DNA of 64,000 nt from Candidatus Kapaibacterium thiocyanatum (GCA_001899175.1 MKVH01000013.1:1-64000); one strand, 5' to 3'; counted from the stretch's first letter, positions 1 through 8,064 are shown. Notes: generated from the sequence alone by a model not told the origin. Numbers and translations: made by a program.

Positions 1-743
1 ACGGCGTCAGGCAGTACGATGCGGGGTATGGCAGGTTCCTGTCGGTGGATCCCCTGTGGAGCAAGTACACCGCACTGACGCCGTATCAGTATACTGGGAA
101 CAACCCGATCATTCAGCTCGATATGGGAGGCACTCACATAGAGTTCATTGGCGAATCTTCTCGACGTGCATATGAACAAGCGAAAGACTATATCCTCAAA
201 AAGGGAGGCCAGGAATTCGCTAAGTACTTCGTTGATATCGAAACCAGCGACAAGCATACATTCTATCTACGCGCAACTGGTAGCGGAATCGTACAGGATA
301 ACTATTTTAATGAGTATGGCTCTGCAGATGGGGCGTACGAAGCAGTGCCTCCTGGATACCTACCATTCATTTCTTGGGATGCACGACATGCTTTGGAATT
401 TGAACCCGGGAAGTTCATATCCCCAGCACTCATACTTTTCCACGAAATCGTTCACGCACATGGTTGGTTGACAGGTACGGGAGCCGATCGCACAGAATAT
501 CTCAATGATCCGATGACCAGTGCTGAAGAGGGTAGAGCCATTGAGATTGAACACCATCTAGCCAGAAAGCTTGGTGAGTCATTGCGAAGGAATCATATTG
601 GAGTTAATCCGCGTCTTGCTCCCGTAAGCAAAGTCTCGGAAGTGCCAAGGAAGGCTAGTAAGAAAAAAATAAAAGAGGTTACCGGAGGAGGAAAGAATGA
701 TAATATCCCTGGTGACCGTACACCAACAGGAGACCGTCAATGA
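1..743 (+). CDS. RHS polymorphic toxin, 3' end, with zinc-metallopeptidase-like tip
   Basis: The gene is cut by the window edge; the frame is open from base 3. The first codons encode the end of an RHS core (YGVRQYDAGYGRFLSVDP-type motif), the conserved junction before a variable toxin tip. The tip, about 200 residues, contains HEIVH at 441-455 followed by AHG, a zinc HExxH motif, and a glutamate-rich stretch (EEGRAIEIEHH) about 35 residues later that could supply the third ligand. This layout resembles M91/NleD-like metallopeptidase effectors found at RHS C-termini; that family match is by motif only. The tail is lysine-rich and low in complexity. The tip is clearly more AT-rich than the core, typical of horizontally exchanged tips. 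The stop overlaps the start of the next gene (ATGA). RHS assignment is firm, the peptidase activity is inferred. Confidence 0.8.
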   Translation, partial: GVRQYDAGYGRFLSVDPLWSKYTALTPYQYTGNNPIIQLDMGGTHIEFIGESSRRAYEQAKDYILKKGGQEFAKYFVDIETSDKHTFYLRATGSGIVQDNYFNEYGSADGAYEAVPPGYLPFISWDARHALEFEPGKFISPALILFHEIVHAHGWLTGTGADRTEYLNDPMTSAEEGRAIEIEHHLARKLGESLRRNHIGVNPRLAPVSKVSEVPRKASKKKIKEVTGGGKNDNIPGDRTPTGDRQ

Positions 744-1210
744 TGAAGTATATCGTGTTACAAGCCATGTGGATACTCTGTATGATTGGTTGCTGTACGA
801 TAGTATACGGCCAGCATCAGTGTAAACCGAATAGAGAGCGTTTCGTTGGGACAATCTATTATAGGCCATGGACAAGTCATGATTTAGTTATATATGATAT
901 TAAGGACTTGATTCAAACAGCGAAGAGGAACTGTACTGTTGTTCACAGTCATGGGGCAATGGAACAAGCTGATGTCAGTAAATATAGAGGTCTGCCTGTT
1001 CAGCAAGGAAAAATCGATGTCAGGATCGTATTTATAAGACAAACACTAAATCGTGTTGATACGATAGGATTTGGTCGGGGAGAGTTCATGATGATCAATG
1101 GTAAGTTGCTGCCATTGGATAGAGATCTTCTTGAGTATGTGGCCGTTAGAATTCCATATGGTTTTGCATATCCGATTTTCAATTGGAAACAGGATAGCAC
1201 GGCACGGTAG
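740..1210 (+). CDS. Small exported protein, candidate immunity to the upstream RHS tip
   Basis: I do not recognise a family. The 156-residue product starts with Met-Met-Lys and a hydrophobic segment ending in cysteines and Val-Tyr-Gly-Gln, so it looks like a signal peptide, possibly a lipoprotein. The rest is soluble and rich in beta-type residues. The ATG overlaps the toxin stop by 4 bases, so the two are translationally coupled, as expected for a toxin/immunity pair. Base composition is as AT-rich as the toxin tip, suggesting the two arrived together. A periplasmic or membrane-anchored immunity protein would fit a toxin acting in the envelope, but it could equally be an accessory protein. 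Function is inferred from position only. Confidence 0.6.
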   Translation: MMKYIVLQAMWILCMIGCCTIVYGQHQCKPNRERFVGTIYYRPWTSHDLVIYDIKDLIQTAKRNCTVVHSHGAMEQADVSKYRGLPVQQGKIDVRIVFIRQTLNRVDTIGFGRGEFMMINGKLLPLDRDLLEYVAVRIPYGFAYPIFNWKQDSTAR

Positions 1211-1390
1211 GGTAGTGTTCGAATATGTTGATGGCGAAGCCGGATCGTTGGGATGCCGCTTGGATACTGTTCCGTAGCCTTTGTCACCGTCACCTGAATG
1301 AGGGTAGATAGCTGCTGATCGAGCGGAAACAAACCGCTCAACGAGGCCGCGTCTGGCACCTTTCAGACCTCGTGCTCCAATGTGTGGATG
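1211..1390 (+). repeat. Mosaic repeat module, copy 1
   Basis: Directly after the first candidate immunity gene comes a GTGTTC(G/C)AATATGTTGATG motif (1215-1233) and then about 150 bases that recur, 75-90% alike by eye, in the array at 3306-4130. Shared landmarks are GCCGGATCGTTGGGATGCCG, CACCGTCACCTGAATGAG, GAGCGGAAACAAACCGCTCA and a closing CTCGTGCTCCAATGTGTGGA. The closing motif runs into an RHS-like coding remnant, so the module probably derives from RHS DNA. Confidence 0.75.
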
Positions 1391-1458
1391 AATTGAACCG
1401 ACACCCTGCTCGAACTGGCTGACGGGCTCGACGCGGACGACGGGTCTGGCCCGCACGG
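1366..1458 (+). pseudogene. Decayed RHS fragment
   Basis: Read in frame from 1366 the sequence gives DLVLQCVDELNRH..., where VDELNR is the typical RHS-repeat core (YDELNRL). A TGA at 1420 interrupts it. The DNA aligns over about 80 bases with the second remnant at 4192-4281, but carries one extra base around 1420-1430 that shifts the frame. It leads into the orphan RHS frame that starts at 1459. This is a broken internal piece of an RHS gene. Confidence 0.6.
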
Positions 1459-2934
1459 ATGCCAATACCTACACGGAGAACGGCGGTATCGCCACCCGTA
1501 CGCGGTCGGAAGACGTCGCCGTGTTCGCAGCGATGTGCATGTGGCGGTATCGCCACCCGTACGCGGTCGGAAGACCTGCTCGTCAACACCACGCCCTACG
1601 GCCGTCAGACCTACGAGACGTGGAGCTATGACGCGAACAACCTCGTCGAACGCTACACACGAAGTTCCGTCATCAAGAGCCAGAACCTCGCCACCGGCTG
1701 CTATCCCGATGCGCTCACGGCGCCGCGCGACGACTGGCGCTACCGGTACGCTCCGTTCATGGAGCGTGAGCAGAAGCGTCAGGTCGAACTCTCGAGTGGA
1801 GAGTATCAGCTCGAAGGCCTCGCCTGGGTGTACTACGGTCTTGGTGGTGACAGGAAGCAGTTGTCGGTATGGAACGGTGTTCAGGGTACGTGGTGTCTTC
1901 AGAACAACCACGTCTTCCTGTGGCCCGTGGAGTACAACAGCTACGGTCCGATGAACACGCGGATCATCACGCGTGCAGCAGGAGGAACGAAGGAGATCGT
2001 CTTCACGGATCACCTTGGGAGCACGGTCCAGGTGAGACGAGGAACGCCGGAGTATGGTGCGGATCAGCGAGCGTACACGGCCTTCGGCGAGGACGTGAAT
2101 CTTCCGAACGAAGCGCTGATGGGCCGTACGGGCTACATCGGCCGTGAGACGGACAACGAGAGCGCACTGGGCTTCTACGGCGTCAGGCAGTACGATGCAG
2201 GGTATGGACGATTTCTGTCCGTGGATCCGCTGTGGAGTAAATACACTACTGTTACTCCGTACCACTATAGCCTGAATAGTCCGCTGACTCAAACAGATTT
2301 TACAGGACTTGGTGTCGAAGACGTCAATCGTGTTGGGGCAGCAATTGCTGGATATATGAGTCGTATGTATGAACAGGGCGCACAGTATCTAGCCAGCGGA
2401 CAGGGCTGGGGCGAAGCGTCTGGAACGATTGTCCGTGCAGATGGTGGGGCAATTTCTGTCACCGATGAGAACTTTACACCGGGGACGCATGCTTCCGCGC
2501 GACTAACAACGAGTGGAAAATTTGATGGAAGTCCGCTGATTCCTGGTCTTGCTGGTTCAATCCATACACACACTAGTCCGGAATCAGAAGATGATCTCGT
2601 ACCTCGTGAGGGAACTCCTCCTGGGGGGATTGATATCTTTTCGACAGGGAATCTTGCCGTGAGGTTTGGAGAGCAGGCAAAAGGATTCATTTCATTCATT
2701 GCAGCTAATGGGGCTAATTTTGCGGTTGAAATCGAATCAGTAGAACAAGCCGTTGCATTCTTTGGTCAATTCAAGGATGTAAAAGAGTTCAATGCTGCGT
2801 TCACAAAAGGAATGGAGGGATCCTCCCAAGGTGTGCGTGCAAGAATTATTGAGATGATAAACAGTAAAAATACAGGAGTTCGTGTGTATGAAACTACATC
2901 AGAAGATAAGAGTGTATACAAAGAGGTTAAATAG
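1459..2934 (+). CDS. Orphan RHS C-terminal fragment with JAB/DUF4329-like tip
   Basis: The frame carries about 270 residues of RHS repeat and RHS-associated core (ending ...GFYGVRQYDAGYGRFLSVDP) and then a roughly 220-residue variable tip. It lacks the large N-terminal part, and the annotated first residues are probably out-of-frame or scar-derived; no convincing start codon or ribosome site is seen, so it may be a silent cassette or pseudogene. In the tip, His369-Thr-His371 lies in GSIHTHTSP, followed by GGIDIF about 20 residues on. This resembles the HxH...D part of JAMM/JAB metalloproteases or the DUF4329 domain of RHS tips. The core DNA at 2178-2247 is nearly identical to bases 1-70, while the tips are unrelated. 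The tip is AT-rich. RHS identity is firm; tip activity is uncertain. Confidence 0.75.
   Translation: MPIPTRRTAVSPPVRGRKTSPCSQRCACGGIATRTRSEDLLVNTTPYGRQTYETWSYDANNLVERYTRSSVIKSQNLATGCYPDALTAPRDDWRYRYAPFMEREQKRQVELSSGEYQLEGLAWVYYGLGGDRKQLSVWNGVQGTWCLQNNHVFLWPVEYNSYGPMNTRIITRAAGGTKEIVFTDHLGSTVQVRRGTPEYGADQRAYTAFGEDVNLPNEALMGRTGYIGRETDNESALGFYGVRQYDAGYGRFLSVDPLWSKYTTVTPYHYSLNSPLTQTDFTGLGVEDVNRVGAAIAGYMSRMYEQGAQYLASGQGWGEASGTIVRADGGAISVTDENFTPGTHASARLTTSGKFDGSPLIPGLAGSIHTHTSPESEDDLVPREGTPPGGIDIFSTGNLAVRFGEQAKGFISFIAANGANFAVEIESVEQAVAFFGQFKDVKEFNAAFTKGMEGSSQGVRARIIEMINSKNTGVRVYETTSEDKSVYKEVK
1482..1575 (+). repeat. 33-bp direct repeat within RHS coding sequence
   Basis: A perfect 33-base sequence beginning GGCGGTATCGCCACCCG occurs at 1482-1514 and again at 1543-1575. 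The offset is 61 bases, not a multiple of three, so the duplication changes the reading frame: only the second copy is in phase with the long RHS frame downstream (GGIATRTRSED...). It looks like a replication-slippage or recombination scar. Confidence 0.9.
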
Positions 2935-3310
2935 GACCTCTTTGTTTACTCTGGCATGTGGGTTTCTCATTGTATCGTGCGGAACAAGTACGAATCAGTG
3001 CCAGGTTTACAGTAATCAGATTCAGAAGAGGTCAGCTTCAGTAGGGGACTGCATAGAGCAGGTTCGTACGTTTGCTGGGCCAATACTAGATATGTGGAAG
3101 GCAGATCCTGAACCACTATCTTATACCGAGTTGCATTTACGTCTTGACAAGGATATGGTGGTGATCATCTATCACGATCCAGTTCCAGTATCAAGTACAG
3201 GAGATGTACCATTTGAGAGAATACTCAGTAAAAAGGCATCACAGGTAGTCGTATCAAAAGTCGTTAATACATTGGAAGTATGCTCTGATACGGTCAGGCT
3301 ACCAAGGTAG
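2888..3310 (+). CDS. Putative lipoprotein, candidate immunity to the second RHS tip
   Basis: The start is the ATG at 2888 (a GTG lies two codons upstream), inside the end of the RHS frame, overlapping it by 47 bases. The 140-residue product begins with basic residues and a hydrophobic run ending LIVSCGTS, a good lipobox, so it is probably lipidated and anchored in the envelope. The remainder is unrecognised. Composition matches the AT-rich tip. Position after a tip, small size and export mirror the 740-1210 gene, so immunity is the natural guess, but no homology supports it. Confidence 0.6.
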   Translation: MKLHQKIRVYTKRLNRTSLFTLACGFLIVSCGTSTNQCQVYSNQIQKRSASVGDCIEQVRTFAGPILDMWKADPEPLSYTELHLRLDKDMVVIIYHDPVPVSSTGDVPFERILSKKASQVVVSKVVNTLEVCSDTVRLPR

Positions 3311-4130
3311 GGTAGCGTTCCGGGTAGGGTAGTGTTCCAATATGTTGATGTCCCCGTCAACGGTAGTGTTCCAATATGTTGATGGCGAAGCCGGATCATT
3401 GGGATGCCGTTTGAATACTGTCTTGCAATCTATATCACCGTTACCTGGATGGGTAGTGTTCCAAAATGGGTAGTGTTCCAAAATGTGGATGTCGAAACTG
3501 AATCGTTGGGATGCCGCCTGAATACTGTCCCGTAGCCTTTTTCACCGTCACCTGGATGAGAGTAGATAGGTGCCGATCGAGCGGAAACAAACCGCTCAAC
3601 GAGGCTGCGTCGGGTATCCTTCAGACCGGTAGTGTTCCAATATGTAGATGACGAAGCCGAATCGTTGGGATGCCGCTTGAACACTACCCCGTAGTCTTCG
3701 TCGCCGTCACCTGGTCTAGGGTAGATAGCTGTCGATCGGACGGAAGCAAGTCGATCAACGAGGCTATGCCGAGCTTCTTTCAGACCTCGTGTTCCAATGT
3801 GTGGGTAGTGTTCCAATATGTTGATGACATCATCGAATGGACAATAAACGGCTTGGTAGCGGGATTCCTCCCTGTGGTAGTGTTCCAATATGTTGATGGC
3901 GAAGCCGGATCATTGGGATGCCGCTTGAATACTATCCGGTCACCTTTGCCATTATCACCTGGACGGGGGAGATAGCTGTCGATCGGGTGGGAAGAAACAG
4001 TGCAACGAGGCTGCGTCAGGTATCTTTCGGATCTCGTGTTCCAATATGTGGGGAGTGTTCCAATATGTCGACGGTGAAGTCGAACAGCCGATAAATGGCT
4101 TGGTAGAGGGATTCCTCCCTGTCGTGATCA
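3306..4130 (+). repeat. Mosaic repeat array derived from RHS-type DNA
   Basis: At least seven further copies of a motif close to GTGTTCCAATATGTTGATG begin near 3328, 3362, 3469, 3628, 3804, 3876 and 4052, some partial or altered (AAAATGTGGATG; ATATGTAGATG). Between them lie copies of the roughly 150-base module also seen at 1211-1390 (for example 3489-3635, 3648-3808, 3896-4052), and two copies of a second unit (3827-3877 and 4073-4127) sharing GGGATTCCTCCCTGT. Units are directly oriented and truncated at different points. Translated, the motif reads VFQYVD, like LQYVDELNR of the RHS remnant at 4192. Open frames across it on either strand are repetitive and not credible as genes. Confidence 0.85.
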
Positions 4131-4191
4131 TCATGGAGTGAAAGCTTCTTTCTTCACAAGCCCGTTCTGCCGTATTTCCGCGGAACATTCG

Positions 4192-4281
4192 AACCTCGTG
4201 CTCCAGTATGTGGATGAGCTGAACCGACGTTCTGCTCTCACTGCTTACAGGTTCGATCCGGACGATGGGTCTCGTCCCTAG
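4192..4281 (+). pseudogene. RHS remnant
   Basis: In frame from 4192 the sequence reads NLVLQYVDELNRRSALTAYR and continues FDPDDGSRP to a TAG at 4279. VDELNR is an RHS-repeat signature. It is homologous without gaps to most of the 1366-1458 remnant and preserves the frame that the other copy has lost. No start codon or upstream domain is present, so it is a displaced piece. Confidence 0.6.
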
Positions 4282-4553
4282 TGTTAACTGTGCCGATAAT
4301 GGGATCGAGTCATCAATAGCTCCCTTCACAGCACTGGCTGTGGCCTCCGGTGGCGATGCTCGCATGAGAATCCAGCATTCCCTGGACACGAACCATGATA
4401 CGGGGATTCACCTGCTTCAGAACTCCTTGTCCGCTATATCAGCGCATGATACCTGTATTACGACACTTCCCGATACCGGACGATGAATCCAGGATCGGGA
4501 AGTACCGAAACACGACCATGTTCGATCGGGATGCCTGATCGACGACCGTTCCT
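4282..4553. other. Intergenic stretch, nothing recognised
   Basis: About 270 bases between the RHS remnant and the first chromosomal-type gene. I find no repeat unit, hairpin with a U-tract or credible coding frame. It marks the boundary between accessory and ordinary DNA. Confidence 0.5.
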
Positions 4554-4844
4554 TCAATAGGCGTCGTCGTGCAGTTCGATGTGCATCCTGCAGGAATCGT
4601 CATGCTCGGTGCATGACATCTGGCCTGCGAGGAGAACGCCGACGGCGAGTCCGGCAACGATGGTGATGATCCTGCGTACCCACTCGTTCTTCAGCAGCAG
4701 GGCGATGCCGAGCAGGATGAGGAAGACAGGCCACCAGATGCCGAGCGGACCGAGCCAGGCCGTTTCGACATGGAGGTTGGACAGGAGCCAGACCATGCCA
4801 CTACCGACGAGGGCCGCGCCGAAGAACGTAGGCAAGGTGCTCAT
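4554..4844 (-). CDS. Small membrane protein, partner of PspC
   Basis: A 96-residue protein with three hydrophobic segments (about residues 5-22, 30-50 and 58-76) in the GIWWPVFLILLGIALLLKN style of the LiaF/DUF5668 transmembrane module, ending in a short polar tail rich in Asp, His and Cys. The ATG overlaps the stop of the PspC-domain gene by 4 bases (ATGA), so they are co-translated. The same type of transmembrane module is also found in the C-terminal half of that neighbour. A role in envelope-stress sensing is inferred from context only. Confidence 0.7.
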   Translation of the reverse strand: MSTLPTFFGAALVGSGMVWLLSNLHVETAWLGPLGIWWPVFLILLGIALLLKNEWVRRIITIVAGLAVGVLLAGQMSCTEHDDSCRMHIELHDDAY

Positions 4845-5311
4845 GCCGTCACCTGTTCGTCGGTCGATGGCGTTGGAATGTAGGCAGATCGGCGGGACTT
4901 GACGATGAGTCCGACACCGATGGCGATGAGCAATACGGGCCAGAACAACGACAGATCGAGTTGCGGAATCAGATTCTCCGTCAACGTGATAGCGCCGAGG
5001 ACGATGAGGATGATACCGAAGACGACGGTCCCGGACATACCGGACCGTTCGCGCGGGAACGGCATGGTCGATCGTTCGTCATCGTTCGTCGTCGAACCTG
5101 GATTCATGGCATTGTAGGCCATGGCCCACGGTTGCTGCGGCGTCAGGATCCAGAGGATGATGTAGGCCAGGACACCCATGCCGTCGGCGAAGGCGGCGAG
5201 GACGAAGGCCACGCGGATGAGGACGGGATCGATCTGCAGATAGTCGGCGAGTCCGGCAGCTACACCGGAAACCATGCGATCGTTGCGCGAGCGGAAGAAG
5301 CGACGGGTCAT
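4841..5311 (-). CDS. PspC-domain protein
   Basis: Residues 1-62 form a PspC domain (RNDRMVSGVAAGLADYLQID, then a transmembrane helix with YIILWIL). After a polar linker, residues 90-140 hold two helices of the LiaI/LiaF-like (DUF5668) type. PspC proteins belong to phage-shock-type envelope stress responses and sit in the inner membrane. A strong ribosome site, AGGAGG, lies five bases before the ATG at 5311. It is first in a two-gene operon with the small membrane protein downstream. Family call is secure; partner PspA/PspB genes are not in the window. Confidence 0.88.
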   Translation of the reverse strand: MTRRFFRSRNDRMVSGVAAGLADYLQIDPVLIRVAFVLAAFADGMGVLAYIILWILTPQQPWAMAYNAMNPGSTTNDDERSTMPFPRERSGMSGTVVFGIILIVLGAITLTENLIPQLDLSLFWPVLLIAIGVGLIVKSRRSAYIPTPSTDEQVTA

Positions 5312-5401
5312 TGGAACCTCCTGTAGTGAAATGACAGAGGGGACATACGGCCGGCTTCGACGAAAGGTTACAGTAGCATCATCGACGGTATGATGCGATA
5401 C

Positions 5402-6589
5402 TCAAGGCGCACTCAGGCAGCCCGACGATCCGGTCCAGGGGTCGACATTGTAGCGGGCACCCATGAGCTCTCCCCGCCCGGTTCGTGCGAGAGACATGAC
5501 GGGCATGGGCTCGGCAGCATCGTCGAACCATACGAGCATGATGCGGATCTCGACCTTGTTCATACCGTACGGAGTGGCGACGCACGGAGCATAGACGACC
5601 TTGCGTTGCAATACCCACTTGTCGCGCTGGTCGATCGGAATGGCATCGATGTCGGCCTTCACAGGATTGATGTTCACGCCTTTTCCCGCGAACGAGAAAA
5701 GCGGCTTCAGAACGTAGCCGTTGAGATCGTCCGGAATCGATGTACTGTCGTTCGTGAATATCGTATCGGGTACTGTTGCGTGTTTCAGGAACGGAAGGGA
5801 ATATTTGCTGATCCTGAAATACCAGTTCGGATGCCCGGCCCATTCCACATCGAGGTCGTCGGTCCATGCGAAGGGCAGGGCCACACCCATGTCGTCGAGC
5901 TCGTCGACGATGGCCCTGTTGAAGATACGCCGGAGACGTATCGTCCTGCCGTTCCGCTCGGCCATGAGATGCATGCCTTCCTTGCGCACCGACCTGATGT
6001 CGATGGTCTGCAGGCCGATATAACGCTCCATGGCGATGAAGTCCGTTCGCGTCTTCTGATGCTCGGGGTCGACTTCGAGGAGGGCACATTCGGCAGGATC
6101 GTGCGTGGCGAAGACGGCGCGCTTCAGGACATCGAAGTAGTGCTGTTCCGAAAGACCGGATAGCGTCGGCGTGACGTCATGCACACCATAGAAGTCGCGC
6201 ATTGTCGATGCATAGAGGTACTGATAGCCGAAGAGGGATGGAAAGCCCTGGAGTTCGATGAGTTTCGGGACGAAGTTGCCGTCGTCATCGGTGCAGATGG
6301 CGAAGTCGACGACCGAGAACAACGGGCGATCGTTCTGTCGCGGGACGGTATGCTCGGGCGAGAGCGTGACGTCCGACTGTGCGACGTAGTCGGGACGCAC
6401 ACACTGTTTGACGATGTCGGCGGCGGCACGTTCGAGCGTGATGCGCATTCCCGACGAGAGGAAGATGGGCATTTCGCAGACGCGATAGCCGATCTCCATG
6501 CCGAGCCAGGCATTCAGTTCGTCCTTGCAACGCCGATAGGATTCCGGTGTGACGCGTTCGATGAACGCTTCCTGGAGGTCTGGTCTCAC
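5402..6589 (-). CDS. ATP-grasp-like protein of unknown substrate
   Basis: A 395-residue cytoplasmic protein. The C-terminal third has features of an ATP-grasp fold: GYVLKPLFSFAGKGVNI (lysine plus glycine-rich loop), DKWVLQRKV, and EIRIMLVW followed by RTGRGELMGARYNVD, where acidic and Asn residues would bind magnesium. The middle has FVPKLIELQGFPSL, as in circularly permuted ATP-grasp proteins, where part of the domain precedes the rest. These enzymes join a carboxylate to an amine or thiol using ATP. No substrate can be assigned. It ends 1 base before the next gene's span begins upstream (6591) and lies in the same direction as the amidohydrolase, so it is likely the last gene of an operon with it and the ferredoxin. 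Confidence 0.6.
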   Translation of the reverse strand: MRPDLQEAFIERVTPESYRRCKDELNAWLGMEIGYRVCEMPIFLSSGMRITLERAAADIVKQCVRPDYVAQSDVTLSPEHTVPRQNDRPLFSVVDFAICTDDDGNFVPKLIELQGFPSLFGYQYLYASTMRDFYGVHDVTPTLSGLSEQHYFDVLKRAVFATHDPAECALLEVDPEHQKTRTDFIAMERYIGLQTIDIRSVRKEGMHLMAERNGRTIRLRRIFNRAIVDELDDMGVALPFAWTDDLDVEWAGHPNWYFRISKYSLPFLKHATVPDTIFTNDSTSIPDDLNGYVLKPLFSFAGKGVNINPVKADIDAIPIDQRDKWVLQRKVVYAPCVATPYGMNKVEIRIMLVWFDDAAEPMPVMSLARTGRGELMGARYNVDPWTGSSGCLSAP

Positions 6590-6590
6590 A

Positions 6591-8060
6591 TCATCTCCCG
6601 TAACGCAGTTTTCCGGCCGTAAAAGTAGCCATCACCTGCGTACGGAGAATCATGTCGTCAGGACATGCATGAAGATCCTGGTCGACGACGACGACGTCGG
6701 CATCGAAGCCGGGCTCGATGGAACCCCTGCGATACTGCATGTCGGCTGCGGCATGGGCCCACGACGTCGAGGCCATGAGGGCCTCCGCTCGCGTGATGCA
6801 CTCCTGTGCCTGCCACGGACGGTCATGGCCGCGAGGGATACGTCGTACGAAGGCATCGATGGCTTCGATTGGGGACGGTGGTTCGATGGGGAAGTCGCTG
6901 CCGGAGGAAATACGGATACCTGCATCGAGAAGGCTGCGCCAGCGATAGGCCCAGGGCAGACGGTCGCGGCCGAGACGACGTTCGGCCATCGGTGCATCGC
7001 TCAGGCAGTGCGTGGGCTGGATGCAGGCGAAGACGTTGAGCTCGGCCATACGCCGGACATCGTCCGGATGGACATGCTGGGCATGTTCGATACGCAGGAT
7101 GATGTCCGACGGCCCGGCATCGGGACGGCGCCGGATCCGTTCGTAGGCGTCGAGGACCGTTCGTACGGCGGCATCGCCGATGGCATGTGTGGCGATGCAC
7201 CACCAGCCGGCGTCGATGGCATGTGCGGTACGGTCGACGATGTCCTGCATCGACAGCAGGGCCGTTCCCGTCGTATCGGGACGATCGGTATAAGGCGCGA
7301 GCAGTGCAGCGCCGTGGGAACCGAGAGCTCCGTCGGCGAACATCTTCACGCCGCATACCCGGAGGAATTCACCCACGGCGGGAAGCAGGTTCCACGTATC
7401 CCATTCGTTGTGCTGGGACCGGAGGAAGGATTGCACTCGTACGGGAAGGCGTCCGCTCTCTGCCAGTTCTCGCATGGGATCGAGCCATGCGGCATCGACG
7501 TCCATGTCGTGTACTTCGGTGATACCGTTACGGGCGCATTCGGCCGTGGCGGCAACGATCATGTTCTTCAGTTCTTCGGAAGTCGGTGCCGGAATGGCTG
7601 TCCATATCGGGGCCATGGCATCGTCGGCGAGAATGTCGGCTGTATCCGTCAGTCCGGCGGCCTGTCTGGCCGCGCTGTTCGTCCAGAGAGCATGGCCATC
7701 GACGCGTGACGCGACGACGGGGATGTGGCCAATGGCATCGTCGAGCATGGCCGTCGACGGATAGCGGGAATCCTCCCACAGTTCCTGATTCCATCCCATA
7801 GCCTGGATCCAGCCTCCCTGCGATGGCGAGGCTGCGGCGATACGCATCACGCATTCATCTGCACTGCGGGCATCGTGAAGCGAGACGGAAGTCAGCCGCT
7901 TACCGAGTCCGACGATATGGGCGTGACTATCGACGAAGCCCGGTAGCACGTGGCATCCGGGATAGTCGTAGGTATCGGTTTCGGTACGGATGATGGTGCC
8001 CGTCGGGCACGGCAACACGGCACGAATACGGCCGCGTTCGAAGTGTAGTTCTGCAAACAA
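6591..8060 (-). CDS. Amidohydrolase, YtcJ-like
   Basis: A 489-residue metal-dependent hydrolase of the amidohydrolase 3 (YtcJ) type. The first metal site is seen as GFVDSHAHIVGLG (HxH) about residue 45; a later HAIGDAAV and RIEHAQHVHPDD give further histidine ligands; SSGSDFPIEPPSP near residue 380 carries the catalytic Asp. The protein ends with the small beta-sandwich typical of the family (RRGSIEPGFDADVVVVDQD). Members hydrolyse C-N bonds of varied amides or cyclic compounds; the substrate is not predictable. It lies 4 bases after the ferredoxin gene, so they are probably cotranscribed. Confidence 0.88.
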   Translation of the reverse strand: MFAELHFERGRIRAVLPCPTGTIIRTETDTYDYPGCHVLPGFVDSHAHIVGLGKRLTSVSLHDARSADECVMRIAAASPSQGGWIQAMGWNQELWEDSRYPSTAMLDDAIGHIPVVASRVDGHALWTNSAARQAAGLTDTADILADDAMAPIWTAIPAPTSEELKNMIVAATAECARNGITEVHDMDVDAAWLDPMRELAESGRLPVRVQSFLRSQHNEWDTWNLLPAVGEFLRVCGVKMFADGALGSHGAALLAPYTDRPDTTGTALLSMQDIVDRTAHAIDAGWWCIATHAIGDAAVRTVLDAYERIRRRPDAGPSDIILRIEHAQHVHPDDVRRMAELNVFACIQPTHCLSDAPMAERRLGRDRLPWAYRWRSLLDAGIRISSGSDFPIEPPSPIEAIDAFVRRIPRGHDRPWQAQECITRAEALMASTSWAHAAADMQYRRGSIEPGFDADVVVVDQDLHACPDDMILRTQVMATFTAGKLRYGR

Positions 8061-8064
8061 GGGA

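Noticed and set aside
3430-3888. A minus-strand gene in the repeat array
   Set aside because: The product repeats the same stretches (HPNDSAS, YWNT) because it translates the DNA repeat, with no start site or domain.
3306-4130. CRISPR array
   Set aside because: The repeated motifs are spaced irregularly (about 30 to 160 bases), the spacers are themselves related, and there are no cas genes nearby.
3306-4130. Insertion sequence
   Set aside because: There is no transposase-like coding frame, no inverted terminal repeats, and the units are direct and truncated variously.
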